A stretch of DNA of 64,000 bases, from the NCBI GenBank assembly GCA_026627385.1, contig JAPNUR010000001.1, positions 62,001 through 126,000 on the forward strand, given 5' to 3'. The first letter of the stretch is position 1. Each line of letters starts with the position of its first letter. The stretch is from Bacillota bacterium. Lineage in GTDB: Bacteria; Bacillota; Sulfobacillia; Sulfobacillales; Sulfobacillaceae. Shown piece after piece: positions 17,596 to 25,756 of the stretch. Below the pieces are notes generated by a model, which saw nothing but the letters and a program-made list of their open reading frames with translations, did no database searches and was not told the DNA's origin. The position numbers and the translations under genes are program-made.

Positions 17596-18458
17596 TGGCC
17601 ACGTTGCAAGATTTCAAGACCGAGGAGAAATCCTGGTGGTGTCCCGGTTGCGGCGACTTCGGGGTATTGGCTGCGATGCAAAAAGCGTTGGTGGCCGTCG
17701 GCGCCGAACCGCGCACGACAGCCATTGTGGCCGGGATTGGATGCTCGGGCAAGTTAGGGAACTACATCAACTCCTACAACATTCACGTCACCCATGGGCG
17801 CACGCTCCCCGCTGCCCTGGGATTGAAGCTGGCCAATCGCGATCTTCTGGTGTTAGCCGCCGGTGGGGACGGCGACGCGTACGCCATTGGGATGGGCCAT
17901 TTCATGCACGCCCTTAGGCGCAACGTCAATGTCACGTATATTGTGATGGATAACCATGTGTACGGGTTGACCAAGGGGCAAACCTCGCCTACCTCGGAAA
18001 GCGGCTTTAAAACCAAAACGACGCCCAAAGGGAGTATCGACCGCCCAGTCCATCCGCTGATGCTGGCTGTCTCGGCAGGAGCCACCTTTGTCGCCCAAGG
18101 TTTTTCCAGCTGGCAACCCCAGTTGGCCCGGCTGATTCAACAAGGGATCCAGCACCCGGGTTTTGCGCTGATTAATGTGATTTCGCCGTGCGTGACCTAC
18201 AACAAGGTCAACACCTACGACTGGTACAAAAAGACGCTGCTCAATTTGGACGATGACCCGAGTTACAACCCGCACAGTCGACCGGAAGCGCTGGCGCGCC
18301 TGGACGCCACGGATGAGTTGGTCACCGGCCTCATCTACCAGGAAGAGTCAGAACCCTACGAAACCCAAATCGCGGGATTCCGGGACACGCCACTGGTCGC
18401 TCAGGACTGGCATGTTGACAATGCGACCTGGAACCAAATCCTGAAGAGCTTCGAATAA
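17595..18458 (+). CDS. korB: 2-oxoacid:ferredoxin oxidoreductase, beta subunit
   Basis: The 287-aa TPP-binding subunit. The N-terminal CPGCGDFGVL and IGCSGK motifs are followed by the TPP/Mg motif GGDGDAYAIGMGHFMHALRRN and MDNHVYGLTKGQTSPTS. The family binds a 4Fe-4S cluster with cysteines of the CPGCG region and of ISPCVTYN. It partners the KorA protein, with overlapping stop and start. A strong hairpin and T-stretch terminator follows at 18465, so the operon has two genes. Confidence 0.92.
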   Translation: MATLQDFKTEEKSWWCPGCGDFGVLAAMQKALVAVGAEPRTTAIVAGIGCSGKLGNYINSYNIHVTHGRTLPAALGLKLANRDLLVLAAGGDGDAYAIGMGHFMHALRRNVNVTYIVMDNHVYGLTKGQTSPTSESGFKTKTTPKGSIDRPVHPLMLAVSAGATFVAQGFSSWQPQLARLIQQGIQHPGFALINVISPCVTYNKVNTYDWYKKTLLNLDDDPSYNPHSRPEALARLDATDELVTGLIYQEESEPYETQIAGFRDTPLVAQDWHVDNATWNQILKSFE

Positions 18459-18464
18459 TAGCCC

Positions 18465-18520
18465 AAGCGGCGAGGCCTATCTACCTCTCAAGGTGAACCT
18501 CGCCGCTTCCGTTGTTTTCG
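18465..18520 (+). terminator. Rho-independent terminator of korAB
   Basis: A perfect 11-bp stem (AAGCGGCGAGG / CCTCGCCGCTT, 18465-18475 with 18498-18508), a 22-base loop, then CCGTTGTTTTC. It lies seven bases after the korB stop codon and before the convergent purU gene. Confidence 0.8.
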
Positions 18521-18527
18521 CACCAGC

Positions 18528-19403
18528 CTAAATCGGAAACACGATGGTGCGGTTGCCGTGTGGCAGCACCCGGTCGCTCACATGCCAACTCACAGCCCGC
18601 GCAAGGACCATCCGCTCAACATGGCGACCAATGCGCTTAAAGTCTTCCACTTGGTGACGGTGGTCCACCCGATGAACATCTTGCTCAATAATGGGTCCCG
18701 CATCGAGTTCCGCCGTCACATAGTGTGCGGTGGCGCCAATGAGCTTGACTCCGCGTTCGTACGCCTGTTGGTATGGATTGGCCCCCACAAAGGCAGGCAA
18801 AAAGGAATGGTGAATATTAATCATCTGCTGAGGATATGCTCGAATAAATTGATCAGTCACAATTTGCATGTATCGCGCCAACACCACCGTATCGACCGCG
18901 TAACGCTTGAGAATATCGAGCATCTGGGCTTCACTGCGTGGCTTAGATGCGGGATTTACGTCGACGACATAAAACGGGAGGCGAAAGCGTGAAGCAATCG
19001 GTTCCAGCCGCCGGTGATTGCTAATCACCACGACAATTTCCGCATCAATGTCCCCGCGTTCAGTTTGCCAGGCTAATTCCTCCAGGCAGTGGCCTTCGCG
19101 AGACACCAGCACGCCGAGGCGGTGACGCTGATCTCGCGCCCTTAACCGCCAACTCGTGCCTTCCCGCGGCAATAGCTCCGCCAGCTCTGCCTCAAGCGCC
19201 CGCGCGTCAAAGCGCTCCGGTGCGTCAAACTCTGCGCGCATAAAATAATAGCCCCCGGGGGCCCCCTCAGAATGTTGGTCGAACGCGACGATATTGCAGT
19301 GCCTAGCCGCCAATGCCCCAGACACGCGGAAAATAACCCCGGGCTCGTCCGGACATGCTAACAACAGGCGATATCGGCGCTTTACATCAACTGTCAAAAG
19401 CAT
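18528..19403 (-). CDS. purU: Formyltetrahydrofolate deformylase
   Basis: Hydrolyses 10-formyl-THF to formate and THF, balancing one-carbon pools. The 291-aa protein has an N-terminal ACT domain (residues 8-85, CPDEPGVIFRVSGALAARH) and a C-terminal formyltransferase domain. Its catalytic site is visible in NIHHSFLPAF (Asn-His) and GATAHYVTAELDAGPIIEQD (Asp). Length is typical. The ribosome binding site before ATG 19403 is weak, so a slightly different start is possible. It is convergent with korAB and probably monocistronic. Confidence 0.92.
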   Translation of the reverse strand: MLLTVDVKRRYRLLLACPDEPGVIFRVSGALAARHCNIVAFDQHSEGAPGGYYFMRAEFDAPERFDARALEAELAELLPREGTSWRLRARDQRHRLGVLVSREGHCLEELAWQTERGDIDAEIVVVISNHRRLEPIASRFRLPFYVVDVNPASKPRSEAQMLDILKRYAVDTVVLARYMQIVTDQFIRAYPQQMINIHHSFLPAFVGANPYQQAYERGVKLIGATAHYVTAELDAGPIIEQDVHRVDHRHQVEDFKRIGRHVERMVLARAVSWHVSDRVLPHGNRTIVFPI

Positions 19404-19509
19404 CGCCCACTATTCAGCAAAATTGAGACTCAGATTCGTCGGGATTATGCCCTAAGATATCCCGGGCGTCAATAATTCTCGCACCAGGAATCGTGCGCAC
19501 CGCGTCAAA

Positions 19510-19530
19510 GGCCCGTATCAACGGGCCCTT
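19510..19530 (-). terminator. Hairpin downstream of the 46-aa smORF
   Basis: Read on the minus strand, GGCCCGT-TGAT-ACGGGCC forms a seven-base-pair stem with a four-base loop, followed by TTTG. It lies about ten bases after the stop of the small gene at 19539 and before purU. The T-stretch is short, so it may be a weak terminator. Confidence 0.4.
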
Positions 19531-19538
19531 AACACCTT

Positions 19539-19679
19539 TTAAGCGGAATGGCTGGGCGTTTTGGTGGCGACGCGCCCGCCCTGTGACTTTTGCTGGTCGC
19601 GCAAGTACTTCATGACCGGCATCGATATGATTGCCATGGGAAGCCCGGTGATTATAAGAATATAGATGAGCGTGGCCAT
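19539..19679 (-). CDS. Small single-pass membrane protein (46 aa)
   Basis: A short gene with an excellent ribosome binding site (GGAGGTG, six bases before ATG 19679). The protein begins MATLIYILIITGLPMAIISM, one hydrophobic helix of about 20 residues, followed by a charged tail (KYLRDQQKSQ) and a polar C-terminus. No family is recognised. Many bacterial proteins of this shape bind and regulate larger membrane proteins. It lies upstream of purU on the same strand with a hairpin between them, so it may be an independent transcript. Support comes from the start signals and the amphipathic pattern only. Confidence 0.55.
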   Translation of the reverse strand: MATLIYILIITGLPMAIISMPVMKYLRDQQKSQGGRVATKTPSHSA

Positions 19680-19699
19680 GCTCACACCTCCATCTTCGA

Positions 19700-20060
19700 T
19701 GGGTCACGGTTTACCTCATTTCACATTACCACAAAGTTCGGCTCCGTGGCCAATCTGGCCTATCGCAATTTCGAATATCAGAAACAACGATTCCGGTACG
19801 CTAGCGATTGCTTCTTAAACAACGACGGGATCCCCGAAAATCCGGCAAGGCGCCCGCTTAACCACACGACTTATCGCTCCCTACCGCAGCCGGTTTAAGA
19901 TCATCATATGCGCTAAAGCTCATGGCTGGCCGTCATGTGACGGCGATTGACGAGCGGGACAACACACAAAGCTTTACCCCGCTAGCGCGTTCCGTATATG
20001 AATCCATCGGGCGCTCTAAGGCCAAACCTCGTTGCCCGATCGCGGACGAATAGCCCATCT
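19700..20060. other. Intergenic stretch with a 16-bp palindrome
   Basis: No protein-coding frame with a start signal is seen here. A near-perfect palindrome GCCGTCA-TG-TGACGGC lies at 19929-19944. It could be an operator or part of the ferredoxin transcript end; nothing more can be said. Confidence 0.3.
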
Positions 20061-20064
20061 CCCG

Positions 20065-20307
20065 TTATTTCTTGAAAAAGTCAGCATTGCGCTGAATCGC
20101 CGCCTGATATTCGGGGGGCACTTCATCTTCTTCATAAATGGCGTTGACCGGGCACTCTGGCTGACAGGCCCCGCAATCGATGCAGACTTCCGGGTCAATA
20201 TAATATTGGTCAGCCTCGTCGGTGGTGTGGATGCAGTCGACTGGGCAGACCTCAACGCAGGATGCATCTTTTACGCCAATGCATGGGTCGGTGATGATAA
20301 AAGCCAT
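20065..20307 (-). CDS. 7Fe ferredoxin (3Fe-4S/4Fe-4S), bacillus/thermoacidophile type
   Basis: An 80-aa electron carrier. The first cluster motif is DPCIGVKDASCVEVCPVDC, with a C-x7-C-x3-CP spacing typical of FdxA-type ferredoxins that hold a 3Fe-4S plus a 4Fe-4S cluster. The second is CIDCGACQPECP. The tail is acidic and hydrophilic (EEDEVPPEYQ). The ATG follows GAGGAGGAG closely. It is transcribed alone, and is the obvious candidate acceptor for the KorAB enzyme and possible donor for the sulfite reductase in this window, although that pairing is inferred. Confidence 0.92.
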   Translation of the reverse strand: MAFIITDPCIGVKDASCVEVCPVDCIHTTDEADQYYIDPEVCIDCGACQPECPVNAIYEEDEVPPEYQAAIQRNADFFKK

Positions 20308-20422
20308 GGGTCTCCTCCTCGTCTCACTCGCAAATACGTGGAATTCACCTCATTTTACTATCCCCCCGCCAAAAACAAAAGCGGACTACCATCGTCCGCA
20401 AAACTCACAAACTTCTGATTCC

Positions 20423-22744
20423 TTAAGCGCGCACAAGCACCGCCTCGTGCCCCCGTGAAATCTTACCGCCCGTCACATGAACGCGGTCGAGCTCAATGCG
20501 ATCAATTTCCGGACACTCGTCTACCAAACGCGCGAGTCTCAGCATCGCATCCACCCAGGTCGCACGGCTCTCCGCGTCGCGGATTGAGTCGGGAACCAGT
20601 CTCAGCGCATCCTGGTCGGTTAAGGGAATCAACCTGAGGCTCGTGTAGCCGTGGACGCCGCTGACGCCAATTAATGGGCCAAAGAGCGGATCGGTGGCGA
20701 TGGCCACTGTCCAGGTCCCTTTACCACCCCCGGTATGTTCTGCAAGACGAAGTCCTATGGCGTCCCAGACTGCCTGCCGCATCGCCTCATCCAGCCAAAG
20801 GGGGCCACTTTGGCCGACGAGCGCGCGGCGAACCCAATCGCGGGCCAACTCGGGATCGCAGTGAGGGAGATCCACGAATTGACCGACTGGCTCTAATACG
20901 TACTGGCCGTAGTCCCAGACTCGCCTCACCGCCCGAAGGGCCGTTTCAGGAAAGGGAAATACGGGAATGCGTCGCGGACCCGCCTCTAAAAACCGGTGCT
21001 GCGCCATGTCCCACATCAGGAGATTGGCCACCACCGGCTTCGGTTGTGCGCTCTTCTGAAAATACTCCCCCATCTCGTCTTCAATAAGGGACAACACCGT
21101 TCTGAGCTCTCTATCGCTCACAGGAACACACATCAGCACTAAGGCGTCAAAGTCCTCGTCGCGGGCCACCATCTCCCGTATGGCCTCGCGATACCCCTGG
21201 GCCAGGCGCTCGAACCCCACGTCGCGTGCAGCAACCAATGTCATGCTGAGATCGGCGATGGCATCCCGCGCCAGCCGAGTTCCGGCCGGCGTATTGGTAA
21301 TGAGCGCGACGCGCGGGCCGGTGATTAAGGGCTGGCTGGTGATAACACTGGCGACATCGAACAGTTCTTCCAGGGTGTCAGCGCGAATAATCCCCGACTG
21401 ACGAAACAGCGCGTCAACCGGGGCCTCTGTCCCCAGCCAAGGGGGGCCAGCACGCGCCTTAACCCGCCGCCGCGCGCTTTTCACGGCCAAAATCGGTTTT
21501 TGCCGCGTCAATCGCCGCGCCAGCTGAGAAAATTTGCGGGGGTTTCCAAATGACTCCATATACAGCATGATGGTGTCGGTTTCCGGATCGTCCGCCCAGT
21601 ATTGCAGCAAATCGTTGACCGAGACATCCGCTTTGTTGCCTAAACTCACAAAGCTGGAAATGCCAAGGCCCCGGCGACTGGCGTAGTCCATAATGGCGAC
21701 GCCGATGGCCCCAGAGTGACTGGCAACGGCCAGTTTTCCAGCCGTTGGCATCCGCGGCGCAAAGCTGGCATTGAGACTGACACCCGGTTGGGTCGTGACG
21801 AGCCCCATGGAATGGGGGCCCACCAAACGGATGCCGGCGCGCCGAAGTTTGGCTACAATCATCTCTTGTAAGGCCAGCCCTTCCGGATCGCCCTCGCCCA
21901 ATCCCGAGGAGGCAATGATCAGCCCCCGAATTCCCGCGTAAATCGCGTCATTGACAATTGACAAAAGCTCACGCCGGGGGACCACGGCTATGGCCAAGTC
22001 CACGGGCTCGGGAATATCGGAAAGGCGGGCGTAGGCGCGAATGGCGGACACAGCTTTGGCATCACGGTTCACGGGATAGACGGTTCCTTGAAAATTTCCG
22101 TCGATAATGTGGCGTAAGATGAGGTGCCCTAAGCGATCCTCATCGCGCGAGGCGCCAACGACTGCGACCACCTGGGGTCGAAAAAAGGGGGCCAGCGACG
22201 CCGCCGTGGCCAACTTCTCTCTCAGAGCCGCAAGACTTTTTTGGCGATCCGTTTGCATGAGGGGCAAGCGCAGTTCCATGGCCCCGCCCTCCCATTGTTG
22301 ATGGAGGGTAAAACCGCTGGAGCGAAAAACGCGCAGCATTTGAAGGTTCTCCCTGAGCACATAGGCCACAAATTGGCGAAAGCCTGTGCGCCAGGCATGA
22401 TCTGCTAAATGCTCTAATAAGAGCGTACCCAATCCCCGGCCTTGCGCCCGATCATCGACGAAAAAAGCGACTTCGGCGGTGTCAGCCGTGACCCGGATAT
22501 AGTTGCCGATGGCAATAATCGCCTCGCCCACATCACAGACCAGCGCATAGGATTCTCCGGGCACGATGGTCATCATGCGGTCCAGTTCGCCGTCACCAAC
22601 CTCAGAAACCACGTGAAAAAAACGAAAATAGCGGCTTTCTGACGATGCTCGCAAAAACAGCGCTTTCAGCAACTCCCGGTCCGACCCGGATGGATCCGGC
22701 ACACGAAGCTCAGCCACACGCCCATCGCGGAGGATAACGCGCAC
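20423..22744 (-). CDS. GNAT acetyltransferase fused to an acyl-CoA-synthetase-like (ADP-forming) region
   Basis: A 773-aa fusion. Residues 1-170 form a GNAT acetyltransferase (acetyl-CoA loop DDRAQGRGLGTLLLEHLADH near residue 95). Then come a CoA-binding Rossmann domain (PQVVAVVGASRDEDRLG), a succinyl-CoA-ligase-like domain (residues 330-480) and a reduced C-terminal segment resembling part of the ATP-grasp domain (IATDPLFGPLIG). Where active ADP-forming acyl-CoA synthetases have a phospho-histidine (SHTG), this protein reads PPWLG, so the ligase part is probably inactive and acts as a sensor, as in protein acetyltransferases of the Pat type. It starts at GTG 22744 and is divergent from the acuC-like deacetylase gene, suggesting reversible protein acylation. 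Confidence 0.8.
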   Translation of the reverse strand: MRVILRDGRVAELRVPDPSGSDRELLKALFLRASSESRYFRFFHVVSEVGDGELDRMMTIVPGESYALVCDVGEAIIAIGNYIRVTADTAEVAFFVDDRAQGRGLGTLLLEHLADHAWRTGFRQFVAYVLRENLQMLRVFRSSGFTLHQQWEGGAMELRLPLMQTDRQKSLAALREKLATAASLAPFFRPQVVAVVGASRDEDRLGHLILRHIIDGNFQGTVYPVNRDAKAVSAIRAYARLSDIPEPVDLAIAVVPRRELLSIVNDAIYAGIRGLIIASSGLGEGDPEGLALQEMIVAKLRRAGIRLVGPHSMGLVTTQPGVSLNASFAPRMPTAGKLAVASHSGAIGVAIMDYASRRGLGISSFVSLGNKADVSVNDLLQYWADDPETDTIMLYMESFGNPRKFSQLARRLTRQKPILAVKSARRRVKARAGPPWLGTEAPVDALFRQSGIIRADTLEELFDVASVITSQPLITGPRVALITNTPAGTRLARDAIADLSMTLVAARDVGFERLAQGYREAIREMVARDEDFDALVLMCVPVSDRELRTVLSLIEDEMGEYFQKSAQPKPVVANLLMWDMAQHRFLEAGPRRIPVFPFPETALRAVRRVWDYGQYVLEPVGQFVDLPHCDPELARDWVRRALVGQSGPLWLDEAMRQAVWDAIGLRLAEHTGGGKGTWTVAIATDPLFGPLIGVSGVHGYTSLRLIPLTDQDALRLVPDSIRDAESRATWVDAMLRLARLVDECPEIDRIELDRVHVTGGKISRGHEAVLVRA

Positions 22745-22775
22745 CGCAGCACCCCTCTTGTCTCCTTGTGGTACA

Positions 22776-22781
22776 ATTATA
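22776..22781 (-). promoter_or_regulatory. Putative -10 element for the GNAT fusion gene
   Basis: A perfect TATAAT on the minus strand, about 30 bases before the GTG at 22744. No good -35 is visible 17 bases upstream. The 82-base divergent gap to acuC must hold both promoters, so they may share regulation. Confidence 0.35.
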
Positions 22782-22826
22782 TCGTGTGTGAGACGAAGCG
22801 AACGCGGGGCGGAAAAAGGAGCAACC

Positions 22827-23984
22827 GTGGTGGTTGACGCGCTGTTTGTATACCATCCTGATTTCCAGCGCTATCGCTTTCATCAGGACCATCCATTTAA
22901 TCCTCTGAGGCTGGCGGCAACCTACGATCTGATGACCACCCTTGATCTGTTGCCAGCCGACGCGATCGTCGAGCCCTCTTGTGCCACCTTGGAGGAGTTA
23001 GCCCTCTTTCACGAACCGCATTATGTCCAGCTTGTGCGCGACCTCAGTTCCCGTGGGGAAAAAGCGTACGGTGCCGAGCGCTGGGGTTTAGGGACGGATG
23101 ATAACCCGATCTTTCAAGGCATGCACGAAGCGGCGAGTCTTGCAGTGGGCGCCACCTTAAAAGCAGCCCAATTGGTGGCCAGCGGCAAGACACGGCGAGC
23201 GCTGAACCTATCGGGAGGACTGCACCATGCGGGCCCAGGACATGCCTCGGGGTTTTGCATCTATAACGACGTGGTCATTGCCATTCGCTGGCTTCAGGCG
23301 CACACAGATTGGCGCGTCCTTTACGTGGATCTCGACGCCCATCACGCGGACGGCGTGCAAAACGCCTTTTATACCGATCCGACCGTTTTTGTGTTATCCT
23401 TCCACGAGTCGGGCCAATACCTCTTTCCTGGCAGCGGTGCCGTGGAGGAACGCGGCCATGGCGCCGGGGCAGGCTACACTCTGAACGTCCCGCTGGCGCC
23501 GGCCACCGATGACAAATCCTGGCTATCCCTATTTGAAGCCATCGTGCCTCGCGTGATCCAAGAGTTCCAACCGGACGTCATTGTCTCGCAGCATGGGTGT
23601 GATGGCCACTTTGCCGATCCGTTAGCCGATCTCTGCGCCACCACGCGGTTTTATGTGACTACCGCCCATTGGTTGCGTTGCTGGGCCGACCGGTATTGTC
23701 AAGGGCGCTGGATTGCGACCGGGGGCGGGGGATACCAAGTGTTATCGGTTGTCCCGCGTGTATGGACCTTGCTCTGGACGATCATGGCGGGCTTTCCTCT
23801 CGACGAGCAGGCAAAAATTCCCGAACTGTGGCTGAGACGTTGGCAGCCTCACGCCCCATCGCCGCTGCCCACCGCGCTTTCTGATCCGCCGGAGCTGTCC
23901 ATGCCGGTCCGCGACCGTCACCGCATTGACGCCCAAAACCGGCAGACATTGGACACCATCTTGCATAACATTTTTGACAATTAG
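22827..23984 (+). CDS. acuC: Histone-deacetylase family protein (AcuC-like)
   Basis: Zinc-dependent deacetylase of the AcuC/class-I HDAC family (385 aa). Catalytic residues can be read: the tandem histidines of LSGGLHHAGPGHASGFCIYND, the zinc ligands Asp and His of YVDLDAHHADGVQ, the HGCDGH loop and the late tyrosine region GGGGYQ. In Bacillus AcuC removes acetyl groups from acetyl-CoA synthetase. GTG at 22827 (or the next one) follows AAAAGGAG; the frame is open to 22758 without start signals. It is transcribed divergently from the GNAT fusion, which would be the matching acetyltransferase. Confidence 0.88.
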   Translation: MVVDALFVYHPDFQRYRFHQDHPFNPLRLAATYDLMTTLDLLPADAIVEPSCATLEELALFHEPHYVQLVRDLSSRGEKAYGAERWGLGTDDNPIFQGMHEAASLAVGATLKAAQLVASGKTRRALNLSGGLHHAGPGHASGFCIYNDVVIAIRWLQAHTDWRVLYVDLDAHHADGVQNAFYTDPTVFVLSFHESGQYLFPGSGAVEERGHGAGAGYTLNVPLAPATDDKSWLSLFEAIVPRVIQEFQPDVIVSQHGCDGHFADPLADLCATTRFYVTTAHWLRCWADRYCQGRWIATGGGGYQVLSVVPRVWTLLWTIMAGFPLDEQAKIPELWLRRWQPHAPSPLPTALSDPPELSMPVRDRHRIDAQNRQTLDTILHNIFDN

Positions 23985-24031
23985 TTGTGACCTGTTAGCA
24001 TGATAAGCGAGGGAGTTTTCACGAAAGTGAG

Positions 24032-25756
24032 GTGCGTATCATTTCACGCCTTCCCCTGATCGTTCAAAGCGACCGCACGATGTTGCTAGAAGTCGACAAT
24101 CCCTTATACGAAGAGGCGCGGGATGCGTTGTCGAGTTTTGCTGAACTCTTAAAAAGCCCGGAACACATGCATACGTATCAAATTACCGCGCTATCCTTGT
24201 GGAATGCTGAGGCGGCGGGGTTAACGGCCGACGCCATTTTAGACGCCTTAACCCGTTATTCGCAATACCCCGTTCCTGAGGTGGTTACCGAATTTATTCG
24301 TGATCAGGCCAACCGCTACGGCCGACTGATTTTGCGCACCGCGCCCGACGGACATGGTCTCTGGCTGACAGGCGATGCCACCGCGCTAACCGAGGTGGGA
24401 CACTCTAAGGGGGTTCAGCCATTTTTAGCCGAGCCCTTGCATCCCGGCTTTCGCGTGGCGCCCGAGCATCGCGGCCTCTTGAAGCAAGCGCTGGCCAAGC
24501 AGGGATGGCCGGTGGACGATGCCGCGGGCTATGAACGAGGGGAGCCATTAACCCTGCATCTCGCAACCCTTCTGCCCGATGGCCGACCCTTTGCTTTGCG
24601 TTCCTACCAAAGAGAGGCTGTGCAAGCGTTTTGGGGCGACGGCCGCGTGGATCGCGGGCATGGGGTGGTCGTGCTTCCCTGCGGTGCCGGGAAAACCATG
24701 GTGGGACTAGGAGTCATGGAACGAGCGCAAACGCACACCCTCATCCTGACCACCTCCACCGCCGCGCTGCATCAATGGCAGCGAGAACTCCTCGACAAGA
24801 CAACGTTGACGCCCGACGACGTGGGGGAGTATAGCGCCACCCTGAAGCACATTCGCCCGGTCACCCTCACCACCTATCAGATACTGACCCATCAACGTCA
24901 AGGCCAGTTTGTGCACTTCGAAGCGTTGGATCGCCACCCCTGGGGGCTCATCATTTACGATGAAGTGCACCTCTTGCCGGCTCCGATGTTTCGGCTCACC
25001 GCAAGTTTGCAGGCGCGGCGCCGCCTCGGGTTGACCGCCACCTTAATTCGAGAAGACGGGCGGGCCGACGACGTCTTTGCCTTGATCGGTCCCAAGCGGT
25101 TCGATATGCCATGGAAAACGCTAGAATCCGCCGGATGGATTGCCACCGCCCAATGCCGGGAAATTCGCGTCGCCTTGCCCTCTGCCCTGCGCGAAGCCTA
25201 TGCCGTCGCGGAGGATGTGGATCGGGTGCGCATCGCAGCCGAAAACCCGGTCAAAATGACCGTCGTGGAGACGTTGGTCAAAGCGCATCAAGACGACCTG
25301 GTGCTGATCATCGGCCAGTACGTCAGCCAGTTGGAAGCCCTGGCGCGCCATCTCAACGCGCCGCTCATTACCGGCAAAACCCCGACCAAAGAACGCGAAC
25401 GGCTATACGACGAATTCCGCCACGGCCGCGTCCCCGTCCTCATCGTCTCCAAAGTGGGCAACTTTGCGATTGACTTGCCCGATGCCAATGTGGCGATTCA
25501 GATAAGTGGCGCGTTTGGTAGCCGTCAAGAAGAGGCACAGCGGTTGGGCCGGATTCTTAGGCCTAAAAGCGATGGCCGCACAGCCACCTTTTACACCATC
25601 GTCAGCGAAGATACCAAAGAACAACTGTTTGCTCAGAAGCGACAACTTTTTCTGTGCGAGCAGGGTTATCGCTACGAGATCGCCCATGCTGACGCCACGG
25701 GCGCACCCCGGGACCACTTGGCCCCCGTGATTCCATTTCGGGTGAAATCTGTATGA
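24032..25756 (+). CDS. XPB/Rad25-type superfamily-2 DNA helicase
   Basis: A 574-aa SF2 helicase. An N-terminal 150-residue region with a helicase-associated (damage-recognition-like) character precedes motif Q/I (FALRSYQREAVQAFWG, VLPCGAGKTMVGLG), motif II IIYDEVHLLP (DEVH), motif III GLTATLIREDGRADD, and the RecA2 domain with LIIGQYVSQLEALARHL and EEAQRLGRILRPK. The DEVH box, the TATLIREDG motif and the QRLGRILRPK motif are typical of XPB. The start is GTG at 24032; the ribosome binding site is unclear. The stop overlaps the next start in ATGA, so the helicase and the Helicase_C_3-like protein are made together. Likely role: DNA repair or transcription-coupled remodelling. Confidence 0.88.
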   Translation: MRIISRLPLIVQSDRTMLLEVDNPLYEEARDALSSFAELLKSPEHMHTYQITALSLWNAEAAGLTADAILDALTRYSQYPVPEVVTEFIRDQANRYGRLILRTAPDGHGLWLTGDATALTEVGHSKGVQPFLAEPLHPGFRVAPEHRGLLKQALAKQGWPVDDAAGYERGEPLTLHLATLLPDGRPFALRSYQREAVQAFWGDGRVDRGHGVVVLPCGAGKTMVGLGVMERAQTHTLILTTSTAALHQWQRELLDKTTLTPDDVGEYSATLKHIRPVTLTTYQILTHQRQGQFVHFEALDRHPWGLIIYDEVHLLPAPMFRLTASLQARRRLGLTATLIREDGRADDVFALIGPKRFDMPWKTLESAGWIATAQCREIRVALPSALREAYAVAEDVDRVRIAAENPVKMTVVETLVKAHQDDLVLIIGQYVSQLEALARHLNAPLITGKTPTKERERLYDEFRHGRVPVLIVSKVGNFAIDLPDANVAIQISGAFGSRQEEAQRLGRILRPKSDGRTATFYTIVSEDTKEQLFAQKRQLFLCEQGYRYEIAHADATGAPRDHLAPVIPFRVKSV

